Part shown: in pieces, positions 1 through 9,596 of the stretch
Numbering within the stretch: the first letter of the stretch is position 1
How the letters are laid out: every line of letters begins with the position of its first letter
DNA from: Nephrocerus scutellatus
Lineage: Eukaryota; Arthropoda; Insecta; Diptera; Pipunculidae
Assembly (NCBI GenBank): GCA_947095585.1
Contig: OX352761.1
Span: forward strand, 81,657,267 to 81,721,266
Length of the DNA stretch: 64,000 bases
Direction of reading: 5' to 3'
Position numbers and translations under genes: made by a program
The notes under the pieces: model-generated
Database searches by the model: none
What the model saw: the letters and a program-made list of their open reading frames with translations, nothing else
What the model was told of the DNA's origin: nothing

Positions 1-308
1 ATATAGTCTAATAATATATTGGTTGACAGGGCGGTAGCGGTGGTCATCATCAGCCGTGGTGATGGTTTACATGACAGCGGTATCTGTCTTGGCGGTTTTA
101 TTATAAGAAGCGGTGACGGTTTATTCGACAGCGGAATCTGCCTTGGCGGTTTTATTATAGAATGTGGTATTTTCACGGCTGAGTCTAAGTTGTGTTGTTG
201 GACGGTGTGACCTAAGAGTCGATTGTTCAGTTCAGGGCAGGTTTCGGTTATTGGTATTAAGAATCGGAGAGATTTTTCGGTTGGGTGTCGGGACAGTACA
301 TCGGCCAT
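1..308 (-). pseudogene. GypA copy 1 RNase H C-terminal remnant
   Basis: This is the same remnant as 5822-6232: ADVLSRHP near 308 and PITETCPE, then the duplicated IIKPPRQIPLS-coding repeats, cut by the window edge. Confidence 0.75.
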
Positions 309-323
309 AGTGTGGGACGATCC

Positions 324-850
324 TTATCGGTAACGGATTTCGTGTTCGGTGATGTCGGTTGGCCCTTTCAGTTTTTCGAACGTGGGTACTTCGGTTGTTA
401 AAAATTTCTTGAGTGGTTGTTCTTCGGACAAAAGACTTTGAATAACTGGTTTGCAAGGTTTGGTTCGAGCTGCTATTGTCTCTTTTCCACGGTTGATGGT
501 AAATCCAAATCTTGATAGGAAGTCGGTTCCTATAAGAAAGTCGTCCATGAGTTCTGGTATATATACAAACTCATGAGTAACTGTACGTCCCTCCCAGGTT
601 AGTTTCGTCATGTATGCATGGCGGGCGGTAATGGTAGATTGGTCGGCTAGGGCGAAAGTTATGGCTATCGGTCGGACTGGTACATGGTTTGCTTTACAGA
701 TCTGCTGTATGGTTTTACCGATGCATGACCTTCCTGCCCCGGTGTCGATGACTGCATCGTACTGGTGATTATAAAAGTGGGGGCGTCTAATGCCTCAAAA
801 GATTGGACAGCCCGTTGACGTTTCCCGGCCTGCATTGGCATTGGCGGCTT
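324..850 (-). pseudogene. GypA copy 1 protease and pol linker
   Basis: This is the counterpart of 6248-6777: the DTGAG active-site segment near 735-765 (minus), and the open C-terminal part at 324-611 with the IGTDFL block. It differs from copy 2 by a few substitutions, for example EIRYR against ETRYR at the end of the linker, and by a short sequence change around 650. The RT deletion follows immediately. Confidence 0.8.
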
Positions 851-857
851 TGTATTT

Positions 858-1901
858 TTTTTTTTTTTTTTTATAATTCGCGCACGCTTCAAGGGGTTCG
901 CACCCTTATAATGCTCGGCTATATGCTTGGCACAGCGTGGGCGTTAAGGAAGTGGATGAGAAAAGAGGAGATGTCTATGAGCTTGTGTTTTGAATGCCTG
1001 TGGATCATAGTGATGTGGGAAGACAGAGCTTGGCAGAGCATTCCACATACGTGTTGTACCGCTGAAGAACGAATCCCTGAATTTAACTGTACGTCCGAAG
1101 ATGGGCTTGAGGGTAAACTGATGAGCATTTAGAGCGCCACGAGTATTACGGTTGAATTCAAGGAGAGGTGGCATGCAGCTGGCTATTTCTCTTGAGCACC
1201 GCTGGTAGAAGAAATGATAAAACTGTGACAAGCAAGAAACGTTCCTGCGGTGTTCAAGCGAATCTATTGATTTCGCTATATTTTCGTCACCGATAAGTTT
1301 TAACGCGCGGTTTTGTATTCTATCTAGCTGATGCAAAGAAGTCTTAGGCGCACCAGACCAGATATGGCAATTGTACTCAAGTTTTGGGCGAATAAAAGCC
1401 TTGTATATGGTAGCCAGATCAGAGGGAGAGAAATATTTCTTGCACCGGGCTAGAAAACCTAAACATTTCGCAGCATTTTTAGCGATGGTAAATATGTGGT
1501 CATTCCAACGAAGCTTGTCGTTAACGCACATACCGAGAATTGCGAGATTTTCAGTTTCCACGATGCAAGTGCCATTCATGGATAATGGCATGGGGTTAAG
1601 GATTCGCTTTGACGACAGGAGACAACATTGGGTTTTGGAAGCGTTAAATTCTACTCGATTGATTTCTCCCCATTGTATTATGCTGTCAAGGTCAGAATTC
1701 AACGAGCTTAACATACAAAGTTGTTTGTGCTCCACATCAGAAGTGGAGGGACGTTCCATAAACTTATATGAGAAGCTGAGAGTGCTGTCGTCAGCGAAAG
1801 AGTGAATTGGATTAGAAGTCACAAATAAGAGATCATTAATAAAAATGAGAAAGAGTGTCGGGGACAGAACAGAGCCCTGGGGAACGCCAGCATTTATGTG
1901 G
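858..1901 (-). mobile_element. LINE fragment inserted in GypA copy 1 (5' truncated, poly-A tail)
   Basis: On the minus strand the element ends in an 18-base A tail (855-872 as T) and starts abruptly in the RT domain near 1901. A 7-bp duplication, TGTATTT, flanks it at 851-857 and 1902-1908. Removing the element rejoins GypA sequence that aligns with the equivalent region of GypC near 16410-16460, so the target is intact. This is standard target-primed insertion of a 5'-truncated copy. Confidence 0.9.
944..1900 (-). pseudogene. Non-LTR reverse transcriptase, C-terminal half
   Basis: The open frame begins at the truncated 5' end with GVPQGSVLSPTLFLIFINDL, then the catalytic FADD box (SFADDSTL). 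Thumb and C-terminal regions follow, with KTQCCLLSS, YKAFIRPKLEYNCHIW, and NRALKLIGD. These motifs are typical of jockey/CR1-group LINE polymerases. Endonuclease and the N-terminal RT fingers are absent because of 5' truncation. A short 3' UTR and the A tail follow the stop. No upstream promoter exists here. Confidence 0.88.
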
Positions 1902-1964
1902 TGTATTTCCTATCCCCTATGTGCCGCAATTTGAGCAGTTCGCGTGGTTGTTGACAATGCTTTT

Positions 1965-3203
1965 TTATGTGTCCAGGTTGGCTACATGCCAAACAGTGGG
2001 TTTTCCGCTCATATGCGCTGGTCGGTGTTGCGCTACTGGTGTGTGACGGATGTGGATATATGGTATTCGTGGTAGAGATCTGGTGGTTGACATTGGGTGG
2101 TATATTACATTATTGGCCACTAGGTCTGGTGGCAAAATTGGTCGAGCGGACTGGATAGGCAGGTGGTATGGAGCGGCTACGGGTTGAGGCGCTGGTTGGC
2201 TGTGTTGTACAGGTGGCATATTCTGTCGAAACGGCGGTGCGGTATGACGGAACGGTGGGATGATAGGGCGTAGTGGCAATGGTCGACTTTGCATCTGAGT
2301 GGGTCGTGATGGATGTTGCTCTGCCACTAAGCACTCGAAATCCTCAATTAATGTGGGTAATTCGGACAAGGTGTTGAACTCTCTTCGCTTTACATAGTGG
2401 CGGTAGTCGGGCCGCAAGTTGTCGTAAATCCTATCGAGTTTTTCTTCGGCTGTCATTTTGGTGTGCCATCGCATCAGGGCTTGAATGGATGTGAGAAACT
2501 CCTTGCCCTTCTCTCGGTTGTTCTGCGTACGACTACGAATCCCATCGATTAGTTGGGTGTAGAACCGTGGTGGCAAGAAAAAGCGGCGTAGTTCTTCGCT
2601 AAATGCTTTCCAGGTACCTAGCAACTCTTTGCTATTCCGATACCACACCAGCGCGTTCCCTTTCAGCAGTTCGGGTAGTGTACGGACAATGCGGTCGACA
2701 GGTATTTGGTAACATTCGGCCCACTCTTCGACGCGTTCCAAAAATTCCAGAGGATTATTTGTACCGCCGTCGTACCTCACATGCCATTTCCGTACCTTAT
2801 CCAATATATCTGCGTCCGACAATCGGTATGCGAATGGTTGCGAAGTACTTGTATCTACTATTTGTGAGGTACTTGCATCTACTCCTGGGTAGATCATTGA
2901 CGATGCTTCGTAAATTTTTCTAGTCGGATTTGGTACACGCAAGTCCTCACTTGTTTCGCGTTTCTTTTGTAAGGTACTCGCATCTACTTCTGGGTGGATA
3001 ATTGCTGGTATTTCGGTTCCTTTTCTGGTCGGGGTCAGCTTTTCGCCTGGTTTCATCATTTTGACTTCGGTGCTCAACCTTTTACGTAGCTCATCGACAG
3101 TGCCTGTTGAGTCGATGCCACGACGCTCCAACTCATTGACCAATACCTCCTTACGGAGAGAGTACACCGTAGAGGCGTTAAGTTCGGGCTCTAGTGTAGC
3201 CAT
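1965..3203 (-). pseudogene. gag: GypA copy 1 gag (412 codons, 35 codons shorter than copy 2)
   Basis: It is nearly identical to the copy 2 gag: SAP-like N-terminus, capsid-like core and P/Q-rich tail. It lacks 35 codons of the tail, where copy 2 has serine/proline-rich tandem motifs (SNVTSSYHP-like), consistent with a slip between repeats. The reading frame ends before the zinc knuckle, which is intact but in a different frame around 1930-1985. The LINE at 858-1901 separates the knuckle from protease. Confidence 0.85.
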
Positions 3204-3369
3204 TTATAAAGTAGATTTGTTCAACTTCTGAATTTGGATACTCCCCGGTTGGTGTCCAGACTATGGTCAGTGGTGACGCATTCACCAATAAATTGCTACA
3301 CAAATCTACTTTCTGCTGACTGGTGGGTGTCTCGGTTAAAGGTTGTCGGCTCTGGTATATACATATATA

Positions 3370-3484
3370 ACGGGTGTTTTTTTGGGAGGTTTGTTTTTCC
3401 GATAGATGTCGTTTTATTTTATGACAGTTGTTTTGACAGCTTAAAGTGGCATTTCTACTCAGTATTGTTTGGCAAATCATTATG

Positions 3485-3516
<32 letters not shown>

Positions 3517-3692
3517 ACATTTGTGAAAAATAGTCGTGGTAGCCATATGCCAGAAATTGTGTTTAAATGTTAAATGCCAAAAAATTATCTACCAAATAAA
3601 AAAAAATTTTGGTCATTTCATAATCTTATATGTGTTTTATTCAAAAAAAAAATTTCTGGCATATGGCTACCACGACTATTTTTCACAAATGT

Positions 3693-3733
<41 letters not shown>

Positions 3734-3848
3734 CATAATGATTTGCCAAACAATACTGAGTAGAAATGCCACTTTGAGCTGTCAAAACAACTGTCATAAA
3801 ATAAAACGACATCTATCGGAAAAACAAACCTCCCAAAAAAACACCCTT
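3370..3848. mobile_element. Mariner-derived foldback MITE in GypA copy 1
   Basis: This 479-bp element is flanked by TA at 3368-3369 and 3849-3850. Copy 2 (near 9391-9410) provides the exact empty site with one TA. Both ends carry the same terminal sequence, the transposase-start side of the mariner at 38775-40067, as inverted arms of over 180 bp. Each arm contains a homopolymer run of about 30 A or T where the transposase ORF should be. It has no coding capacity and would need transposase in trans. Confidence 0.88.
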
Positions 3849-3850
3849 TA

Positions 3851-4025
3851 TATGCTTAAATAGATTCCGGTCGGACGGTGATACGACTATTCTAGTCGTC
3901 TGGTGTTGATATATATGTTTAAATAACTTCTGGTCGGATGGCAATGTGACTATTCTAGTCAGACGGTATATATATACATATGCTTAAATAAATTCCGGTC
4001 GGACGGTGATACGACTATTCTAATC
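3851..4025 (-). repeat. GypA copy 1 leader repeats with hairpins
   Basis: These are the same three leader repeats as at 9400-9576, with the first dyad at 3883-3899. The MITE at 3370-3848 landed at their gag-proximal edge. Confidence 0.7.
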
Positions 4026-4043
4026 GTTCCTGCTCGGGCGGCA
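4026..4043 (-). promoter_or_regulatory. GypA copy 1 primer-binding site (tRNA-Lys type)
   Basis: It is identical in sequence and spacing to the copy 2 site at 9575-9592 and confirms that the LTR at 4048-5277 also serves as a 5' LTR. Confidence 0.7.
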
Positions 4044-4047
4044 AATT

Positions 4048-5277
4048 TGTAACAGTGTTTACTCGGGTGACTCGGGTTTTCGGTTTATATTACAATCGGT
4101 TCTTTATTCATTTATTATTCCTAGTTCTACTATACTATGATATACCTATACTTAGAATACGCTTACTTATAAATAGGCTGGTTTGTACGCATGATATGCG
4201 GGGGAACCAGCGGGGATTGGTTGCGGTCGAGGCTATTTGCTTCGACTGCGGAAGAGGGTTGGTGGGCGACTTCTGCTCTTAAGTTCGTTGCTACTGGAGC
4301 ACGTGAGCAGTGTTCAGGCGAACAGCGCGGCGTAGTATGGTGAATTACTTTAGTCCCACGACGTCGGTAATTCACTGGTAAAAAGGCGTGGTCCGCGGGG
4401 ATGGCTACCACGATGGGAGCATGCGGACAGCCAGTGTCTTTTAAATCAATTTATTTGTATTGCGCCATACGACGGAAAATGCGAAATACATAGTTGATTT
4501 GTTTATAATATAGCAAAACTACCTGGTGTTACAACGTCAGCAGTTCGTTATATTGATGTAGACAATGTCAGTGTATCAGTCCAAGTGTACAATATAGCAA
4601 AACTGCCTGGTGTTACAACGTCAGCAGTTTGTTTATATTGATATGACTCGACTGATTGACTCGTTTTGTCATAAAAAAGGGGCTGTTCGTGTAGAACAGA
4701 AGTCAACGAGAAGGTGTCTTTAGGGAGAATTTGTTGTAAAGCACAACGTCTTCGTCCCTTCGAGTAGATGTAGCTGCCTTGCCGCAGTGTATTCCACTCT
4801 CGAATAGATATTACCGCCTACCGCAGTATGTTCTACTCTCCAAGTAGATATTACCGCCGTGTGTTCTACTCTGGTTTTGTTGGCTGATCTTAGCCTATAA
4901 GTGTGTCTCATTAGTTGTATTTCTTGGGAATTTTGTTTCCATCCTTTTGGAAAAATAGTAGCTTTTCCTATATTGTTATATATGAGGATTCTTATTAATT
5001 ATTTTATTATAAATGTTGTTCATTATTAAATTCCTACTATTAATCGGGTGGCAAACATTTTCCCAGAAAAAAATAATTTAATTGGTTCGACCGCCGGATT
5101 GAACCTTACACCCACTGAATACCGGCCGAGTACACTCGCATTGCGCATTGTGCCAATGTGATATATAGACCAAATTGGTTAATTATGCACTATGTATCGA
5201 GTGACTGCATTTTTGTATGGTGAGTGTTTGTAGACATATGGTTTGTAGCGAAGTGGATTTTACTCGACTTCGTTACA
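4048..5277 (-). repeat. GypA LTR shared between the two tandem copies
   Basis: This 1230-bp LTR begins TGTAAC and ends GTTACA on either strand. It has a G-run polypurine tract on one side (5278-5292) and a primer-binding site on the other (4026-4043), so it is the 3' LTR of copy 2 and the 5' LTR of copy 1. Inside are short direct repeats: two blocks around GCAAAACT..CCTGGTGTTACAACG and three blocks around TAGATATTACCGCC. Confidence 0.92.
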
Positions 5278-5292
5278 TTCCCCCCCTACTTC
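5278..5292 (-). promoter_or_regulatory. GypA polypurine tract
   Basis: Minus strand GAAGTAGGGGGGGAA directly abuts the LTR start TGTAACG. It marks plus-strand priming for copy 2 and shows that the adjacent LTR is a 3' LTR. Confidence 0.85.
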
Positions 5293-5928
5293 GGGGTGGC
5301 GAAAATGCATAAGACACACTTATGGGCTAAGGAAAAGATATATTTATAACATATATATATAAGAACTAATATAAGAATTAATTTATAACAGGTTATATAA
5401 GAACTAATTATTAACTAATGCGAAATTTCTATATTACAATGTATATATCAAGTATTTGTAAAAATGTTTATATATAAGAAAAATCCTCGTATGGTGTGGT
5501 CACTTTTTTTTCTTATTTCTTACAGGGTGGTCTAAGAGCTTTATTGCCTCGTGCTAACACCGGTACGAGTTACAAAAAGATATTTAGAAAAAAATGTTTT
5601 GTGTTTTCCCCATTTTTTTTTGTTTAGTGATAAGCTTAAGTCTAAGAATATAAAGAAATACAGTGATAAGATGTTTATAATAATTCATGTTTCATTCATA
5701 GTTTTTTCGTTCTTCATATTTATTTATTTTATGTTCATTTTCTTTGTTCATTTTTATTTTCTATATTTTTTCATTTTTTTTCTTTTGTTTTTTTCCCCCA
5801 TATATTTTTCTTTATCATTTTTCATTTTCTCAGTTTTGTTTTTCTTTTTTCATTTTTTTTTCGATTCTTTGTTTTCTCATGAATGTTTTTTTTTCGGTTC
5901 TTATATATATATACAATAATAATAATAT
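5293..5928 (-). other. GypA 3' non-coding tail, T-rich on plus strand
   Basis: This is AT-rich sequence between the RNase H remnant and the polypurine tract. Positions 5580-5900 are strongly T-rich on the plus strand (A-rich in element sense). The apparent phenylalanine-rich frames here are compositional. No gene is seen. Confidence 0.6.
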
Positions 5929-6232
5929 AGTCTAATAACATATTGGTTGACAGGGCGGTAGCGGTGGTCATCATCAGCCGTGGTGATGGTTTACATGACA
6001 GCGGTATCTGTCTTGGCGGTTTTATTATAAGAAGCGGTGACGGTTTATTCGACAGCGGAATCTGCCTTGGCGGTTTTATTATAGAATGTGGTATTTTCAC
6101 GGCTGAGTCTAAGTTGTGTTGTTGGACGGTGTGACCTAAGAGTCGATTGTTCAGTTCAGGGCAGGTTTCGGTTATTGGTATTAAGAATCGGAGAGATTTT
6201 TCGGTTGGGTGTCGGGACAGTACATCGGCCAT
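5822..6232 (-). pseudogene. GypA copy 2 RNase H C-terminal remnant and repeat tail
   Basis: The frame starts with ADVLSRHPTEKS, matching the RNase H end of GypC (TVADVLSRHPTQN), then PITETCPELNN. This shows that the internal deletion joined the protease linker to the end of RNase H. Downstream come two imperfect repeats encoding IIKPPRQIPLS and then AT-rich non-coding sequence. Integrase is absent altogether. Confidence 0.75.
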
Positions 6233-6247
6233 AGTGTGGGACGATCC

Positions 6248-6777
6248 TTATCGGTAACGGGTTTCGTGTTCGGTGATGTCGGTTGGCCCTTTCAGTTTTT
6301 CGAACGTGGGTACTTCGGTTGTTAAAAATTTCTTGAGTGGTTGTTCTTCGGACAAAAGACTTTGAATAACTGGTTTGCAAGGTTTGGTTCGAGCTGCTAT
6401 TGTCTCTTTTCCACGGTTGATGGTAAATCCAAATCTTGATAGGAAGTCGGTTCCTATAAGAAAGTCGTCCATGAGTTCTGGTATATATACAAACTCATGA
6501 GTAACTGTACGTCCCTCCCAGGTTAGTTTCGTCATGTATGCATGGCGGGCGGTAATGGTAGATTGGTCGGCTAGGGCTAGGATAGTTATGGCTATCGGTC
6601 GGACTGGTACATGGTTTGCTTTACAGATCTGCTGTATGGTTTTACCGATGCATGACCTTCCTGCCCCGGTGTCGATGACTGCATCGTACTGGTGATTATA
6701 AAAGTGGGGGCGTCTAATGCCTCAAAAGATTGGACAGCCCGTTGACGTTTCCCGGCCTGCATTGGCATTGGCGGCTT
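6248..6777 (-). pseudogene. GypA copy 2 protease and pol linker
   Basis: This encodes the retropepsin region. The frame downstream of the LINE contains the DTGAGRSCIG active-site segment (about 6660-6690). A shift leads to the open stretch at 6248-6535, with VYIPELMDDFLIGTDFL as the second conserved protease block and TEHETRYR as the linker that normally leads into RT. The protein stops at 6248, at the deletion that removed RT. A fragment without a polymerase has no evident role. Confidence 0.8.
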
Positions 6778-6784
6778 TGTATTT

Positions 6785-7826
6785 TTTTTTTTTTTTTATA
6801 ATTCGCGCACGCTTCAAGGGGTTCGCACCCTTATAATGCTCGGCTATATGCTTGGCACAGCGTGGGCGTTAAGGAAGTGGAGGAGAAAAGAGGAGATGTC
6901 TATGAGCTTGTGTTTTGAATGCCTGTGGATCATAGTGATGTGGGAAGACAGAGCTTGGCAGAGCATTCCACATACGTGTTGTACGGCTGAAGAACGAATC
7001 CCTGAATTTAACTGTACGTCCGAAGATGGGCTTGAGGGTAAACTGATGAGCATTTAGAGCGCCACGAGTATTACGGTTGAATTCAAGGAGAGGTGGCATG
7101 CAGCTGGCTATTTCTCTTGAGCACCGCTGGTAGAAGAAATGATAAAACTGTGACAAGCAAGAAACGTTCCTGCGGTGTTCAAGCGAATCTATTGATTTCG
7201 CTATATTTTCGTCACCGATAAGTTTTAACGCGCGGTTTTGTATTCTATCTAGCTGATGCAAAGAAGTCTTAGGCGCACCAGACCAGATATGGCAATTGTA
7301 CTCAAGTTTTGGGCGAATAAAAGCCTTGTATATGGTAGCCAGATCAGAGGGAGAGAAATATTTCTTGCACCGGGCTAGAAAACCTAAACATTTCGCAGCA
7401 TTTTTAGCGATGGTAAATATGTGGTCATTCCAACGAAGCTTGTCGTTAACGCACATACCGAGAATTGCGAGATTTTCAGTTTCCACGATGCAAGTGCCAT
7501 TCATGGATAATGGCATGGGGTTAAGGATTCGCTTTGACGACAGGAGACAACATTGGGTTTTGGAAGCGTTAAATTCTACTCGATTGATTTCTCCCCATTG
7601 TATTATGCTGTCAAGGTCAGAATTCAACGAGCTTAACATACAAAGTTGTTTGTGCTCCACATCAGAAGTGGAGGGACGTTCCATAAACTTATATGAGAAG
7701 CTGAGAGTGCTGTCGTCAGCGAAAGAGTGAATTGGATTAGAAGTCACAAATAAGAGATCATTAACAAAAATGAGAAAGAGTGTCGGGGACAGAACAGAGC
7801 CCTGGGGAACGCCAGCATTTATGTGG
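6785..7826 (-). mobile_element. LINE fragment inserted in GypA copy 2
   Basis: This is the same insertion as at 858-1901, duplicated with its host. The tail is 16 A, and TGTATTT duplications lie at 6778-6784 and 7827-7833. The identical 5' breakpoint proves a single ancestral insertion. Confidence 0.9.
6869..7825 (-). pseudogene. Non-LTR reverse transcriptase, C-terminal half (copy 2)
   Basis: It carries the same FADD-box polymerase fragment as the copy at 944-1900, with very few substitutions (for example SGTTR to SRTTR near the C-terminus). The frame is open from the truncated 5' end through the FADD motif to the stop shortly before the A tail. It is inactive as an element because the endonuclease and the first half of RT are missing. 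Confidence 0.88.
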
Positions 7827-7889
7827 TGTATTTCCTATCCCCTATGTGCCGCAATTTGAGCAGTTCGCGTGGTTGTTGACAATGCTTTT

Positions 7890-9233
7890 TTAAGTGTCCA
7901 GGTTGGCTACATGCCAAACAGTGGGTTTTCCGCTCATATGCGCTGGTCGGTGTTGCGCTACTGGTGTGTGACGGATGTGGATATATGGTATTCGTGGTAG
8001 AGATCTGGTGGTTGACATTGGGTGGTATGAAGATGTGACATTGCTGGTGTGTGACGGGTATGACTGTGTTACATCGTTGGCCACTGGGTGGTACGAAGAT
8101 GTGACATTGCTGGTGGGTGACGGGTGCGGGTATATTACATTATTGGCCACTAGGTCTGGTGGCAAAATTGGTCGAGCGGACTGGATAGGCAGGTGGTATG
8201 GAGCGGCTACGGGTTGAGGCGCTGGTTGGCTGTGTTGTACAGGTGGCATATTCTGTCGAAACGGCGGTGCGGTATGACGGAACGGTGGGATGATAGGGCG
8301 TAGTGGCAATGGTCGACTTTGCATCTGAGTGGGTCGTGATGGATGTTGCTCTGCCACTAAGCACTCGAAATCCTCAATTAATGTGGGTAATTCGGACAAG
8401 GTGTTGAACTCTCTTCGCTTTACATAGTGGCGGTAGTCGGGCCGCAAGTTGTCGTAAATCCTATCGAGTTTTTCTTCGGCTGTCATTTTGGTGTGCCATC
8501 GCATCAGGGCTTGAATGGATGTGAGAAACTCCTTGCCCTTCTCTCGGTTGTTCTGCGTACGACTACGAATCCCATCGATTAGTTGGGTGTAGAACCGTGG
8601 TGGCAAGAAAAAGCGGCGTAGTTCTTCGCTAAATGCTTTCCAGGTACCTAGCAACTCTTTGCTATTCCGATACCACACCAGCGCGTTCCCTTTCAGCAGT
8701 TCGGGTAGTGTACGGACAATGCGGTCGACAGGTATTTGGTAACATTCGGCCCACTCTTCGACGCGTTCCAAAAATTCCAGAGGATTATTTGTACCGCCGT
8801 CGTACCTCACATGCCATTTCCGTACCTTATCCAATATATCTGCGTCCGACAATCGGTATGCGAATGATTGCGAAGTACTTGTATCTACTATTTGTGAGGT
8901 ACTTGCATCTACTCCTGGGTAGATCATTGACGATGCTTCGTAAATTTTTCTAGTCGGATTTGGTACACGCAAGTCCTCACTTGTTTCGCGTTTCTTTTGT
9001 AAGGTACTCGCATCTACTTCTGGGTGGATAATTGCTGGTATTTCGGTTCCTTTTCTGGTCGGGGTCAGCTTTTCGCCTGGTTTCATCATTTTGACTTCGG
9101 TACTCAACCTTTTACGTAGCTCATCGACAGTGCCTGTTGAGTCGATGCCACGACGCTCCAACTCATTGACCAATACCTCCTTACGGAGAGAGTACACCGT
9201 AGAGGCGTTAAGTTCGGGCTCTAGTGTAGCCAT
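7890..9233 (-). pseudogene. gag: GypA copy 2 gag (447 codons, knuckle out of frame, LINE inserted)
   Basis: This is a Gypsy structural protein. Residues about 10-45 form a SAP-like motif (YSLRKEVLVNELERRGI). A central capsid-like domain follows, with motifs such as NPLEFLERVEEW, ALVWYRN and RRFFLPPRFY, then a P/Q-rich tail. The CX2CX4HX4C knuckle (CLACSQPGH..KKHC) lies just beyond the stop in another frame, so a shift separates capsid from nucleocapsid. Both tandem copies share this. The LINE at 6785-7826 then interrupts the sequence downstream of the knuckle. The start was chosen at the first ATG after the leader. The product, if made, lacks its knuckle. Confidence 0.85.
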
Positions 9234-9399
9234 TTATAAAGTAGATTTGTTCAACTTCTGAATTTGGATACTCCCCGGTTGGTGTCCAGACTATGGTCAG
9301 TGGTGACGCATTCACCAATAAATTGCTACACAAATCTACTTTCTGCTGACTGGTGGGTGTCTCGGTTAAAGGTTGTCGGCTCTGGTATATACATATATA

Positions 9400-9576
9400 T
9401 ATGCTTAAATAGATTCCGGTCGGACGGTGATACGACTATTCTAGTCGTCTGGTGTTGATATATATGTTTAAATAACTTCTGGTCGGATGGCAATGTGACT
9501 ATTCTAGTCAGACGGTATATATATACATATGCTTAAATAAATTCCGGTCGGACGGTGATACGACTATTCTAATCGT
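9400..9576 (-). repeat. GypA copy 2 leader: three tandem repeats with hairpins
   Basis: Between primer site and gag lie three repeats of about 65-70 bp around ATTCCGGTCGGACGGTGATA. Each contains a small dyad: ACGACTA-TTC-TAGTCGT at 9432-9448, TGACTA-TTC-TAGTCA at 9496-9510, and a version with one mismatch at 9560-9576. One stem pair changes from C-G to T-A between repeats 1 and 2. The position fits a retroelement packaging or dimerisation leader, which is inference. Confidence 0.7.
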
Positions 9577-9592
9577 TCCTGCTCGGGCGGCA
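9575..9592 (-). promoter_or_regulatory. GypA copy 2 primer-binding site (tRNA-Lys type)
   Basis: Four bases inside the LTR, the minus strand reads TGCCGCCCGAGCAGGAAC. This resembles the tRNA-Lys(UUU) primer site TGGCGCCCGAACAGGGAC with a few mismatches. GypB has a closer version of the same site. Confidence 0.7.
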
Positions 9593-9596
9593 AATT

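Larger units (their letters stand above)
1..5277 (-). mobile_element. GypA copy 1: tandem partner of copy 2, cut by the left window edge
   Basis: Positions 1-4047 repeat 5929-9596 nearly base for base, including the same RT/IN deletion and the same LINE at the same site. The two differ by a 479-bp MITE present only here (3370-3848), a 105-bp in-frame gag segment present only in copy 2 (about 8028-8132), and scattered substitutions. Shared secondary lesions show that the copies arose by duplication after the damage, not by independent insertion. Confidence 0.9.

Noticed and set aside
1371..1805. 144-codon plus-strand ORF
   Set aside because: It is the antisense shadow of the LINE reverse transcriptase and recurs at 7296-7730.
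3618..3812. Lysine-run peptide encoded across the MITE
   Set aside because: It is only the remaining transposase start and end joined by a homopolymer.
5551..5919. Phenylalanine-rich membrane-like ORF
   Set aside because: Compositional artefact of the T-rich GypA tail.
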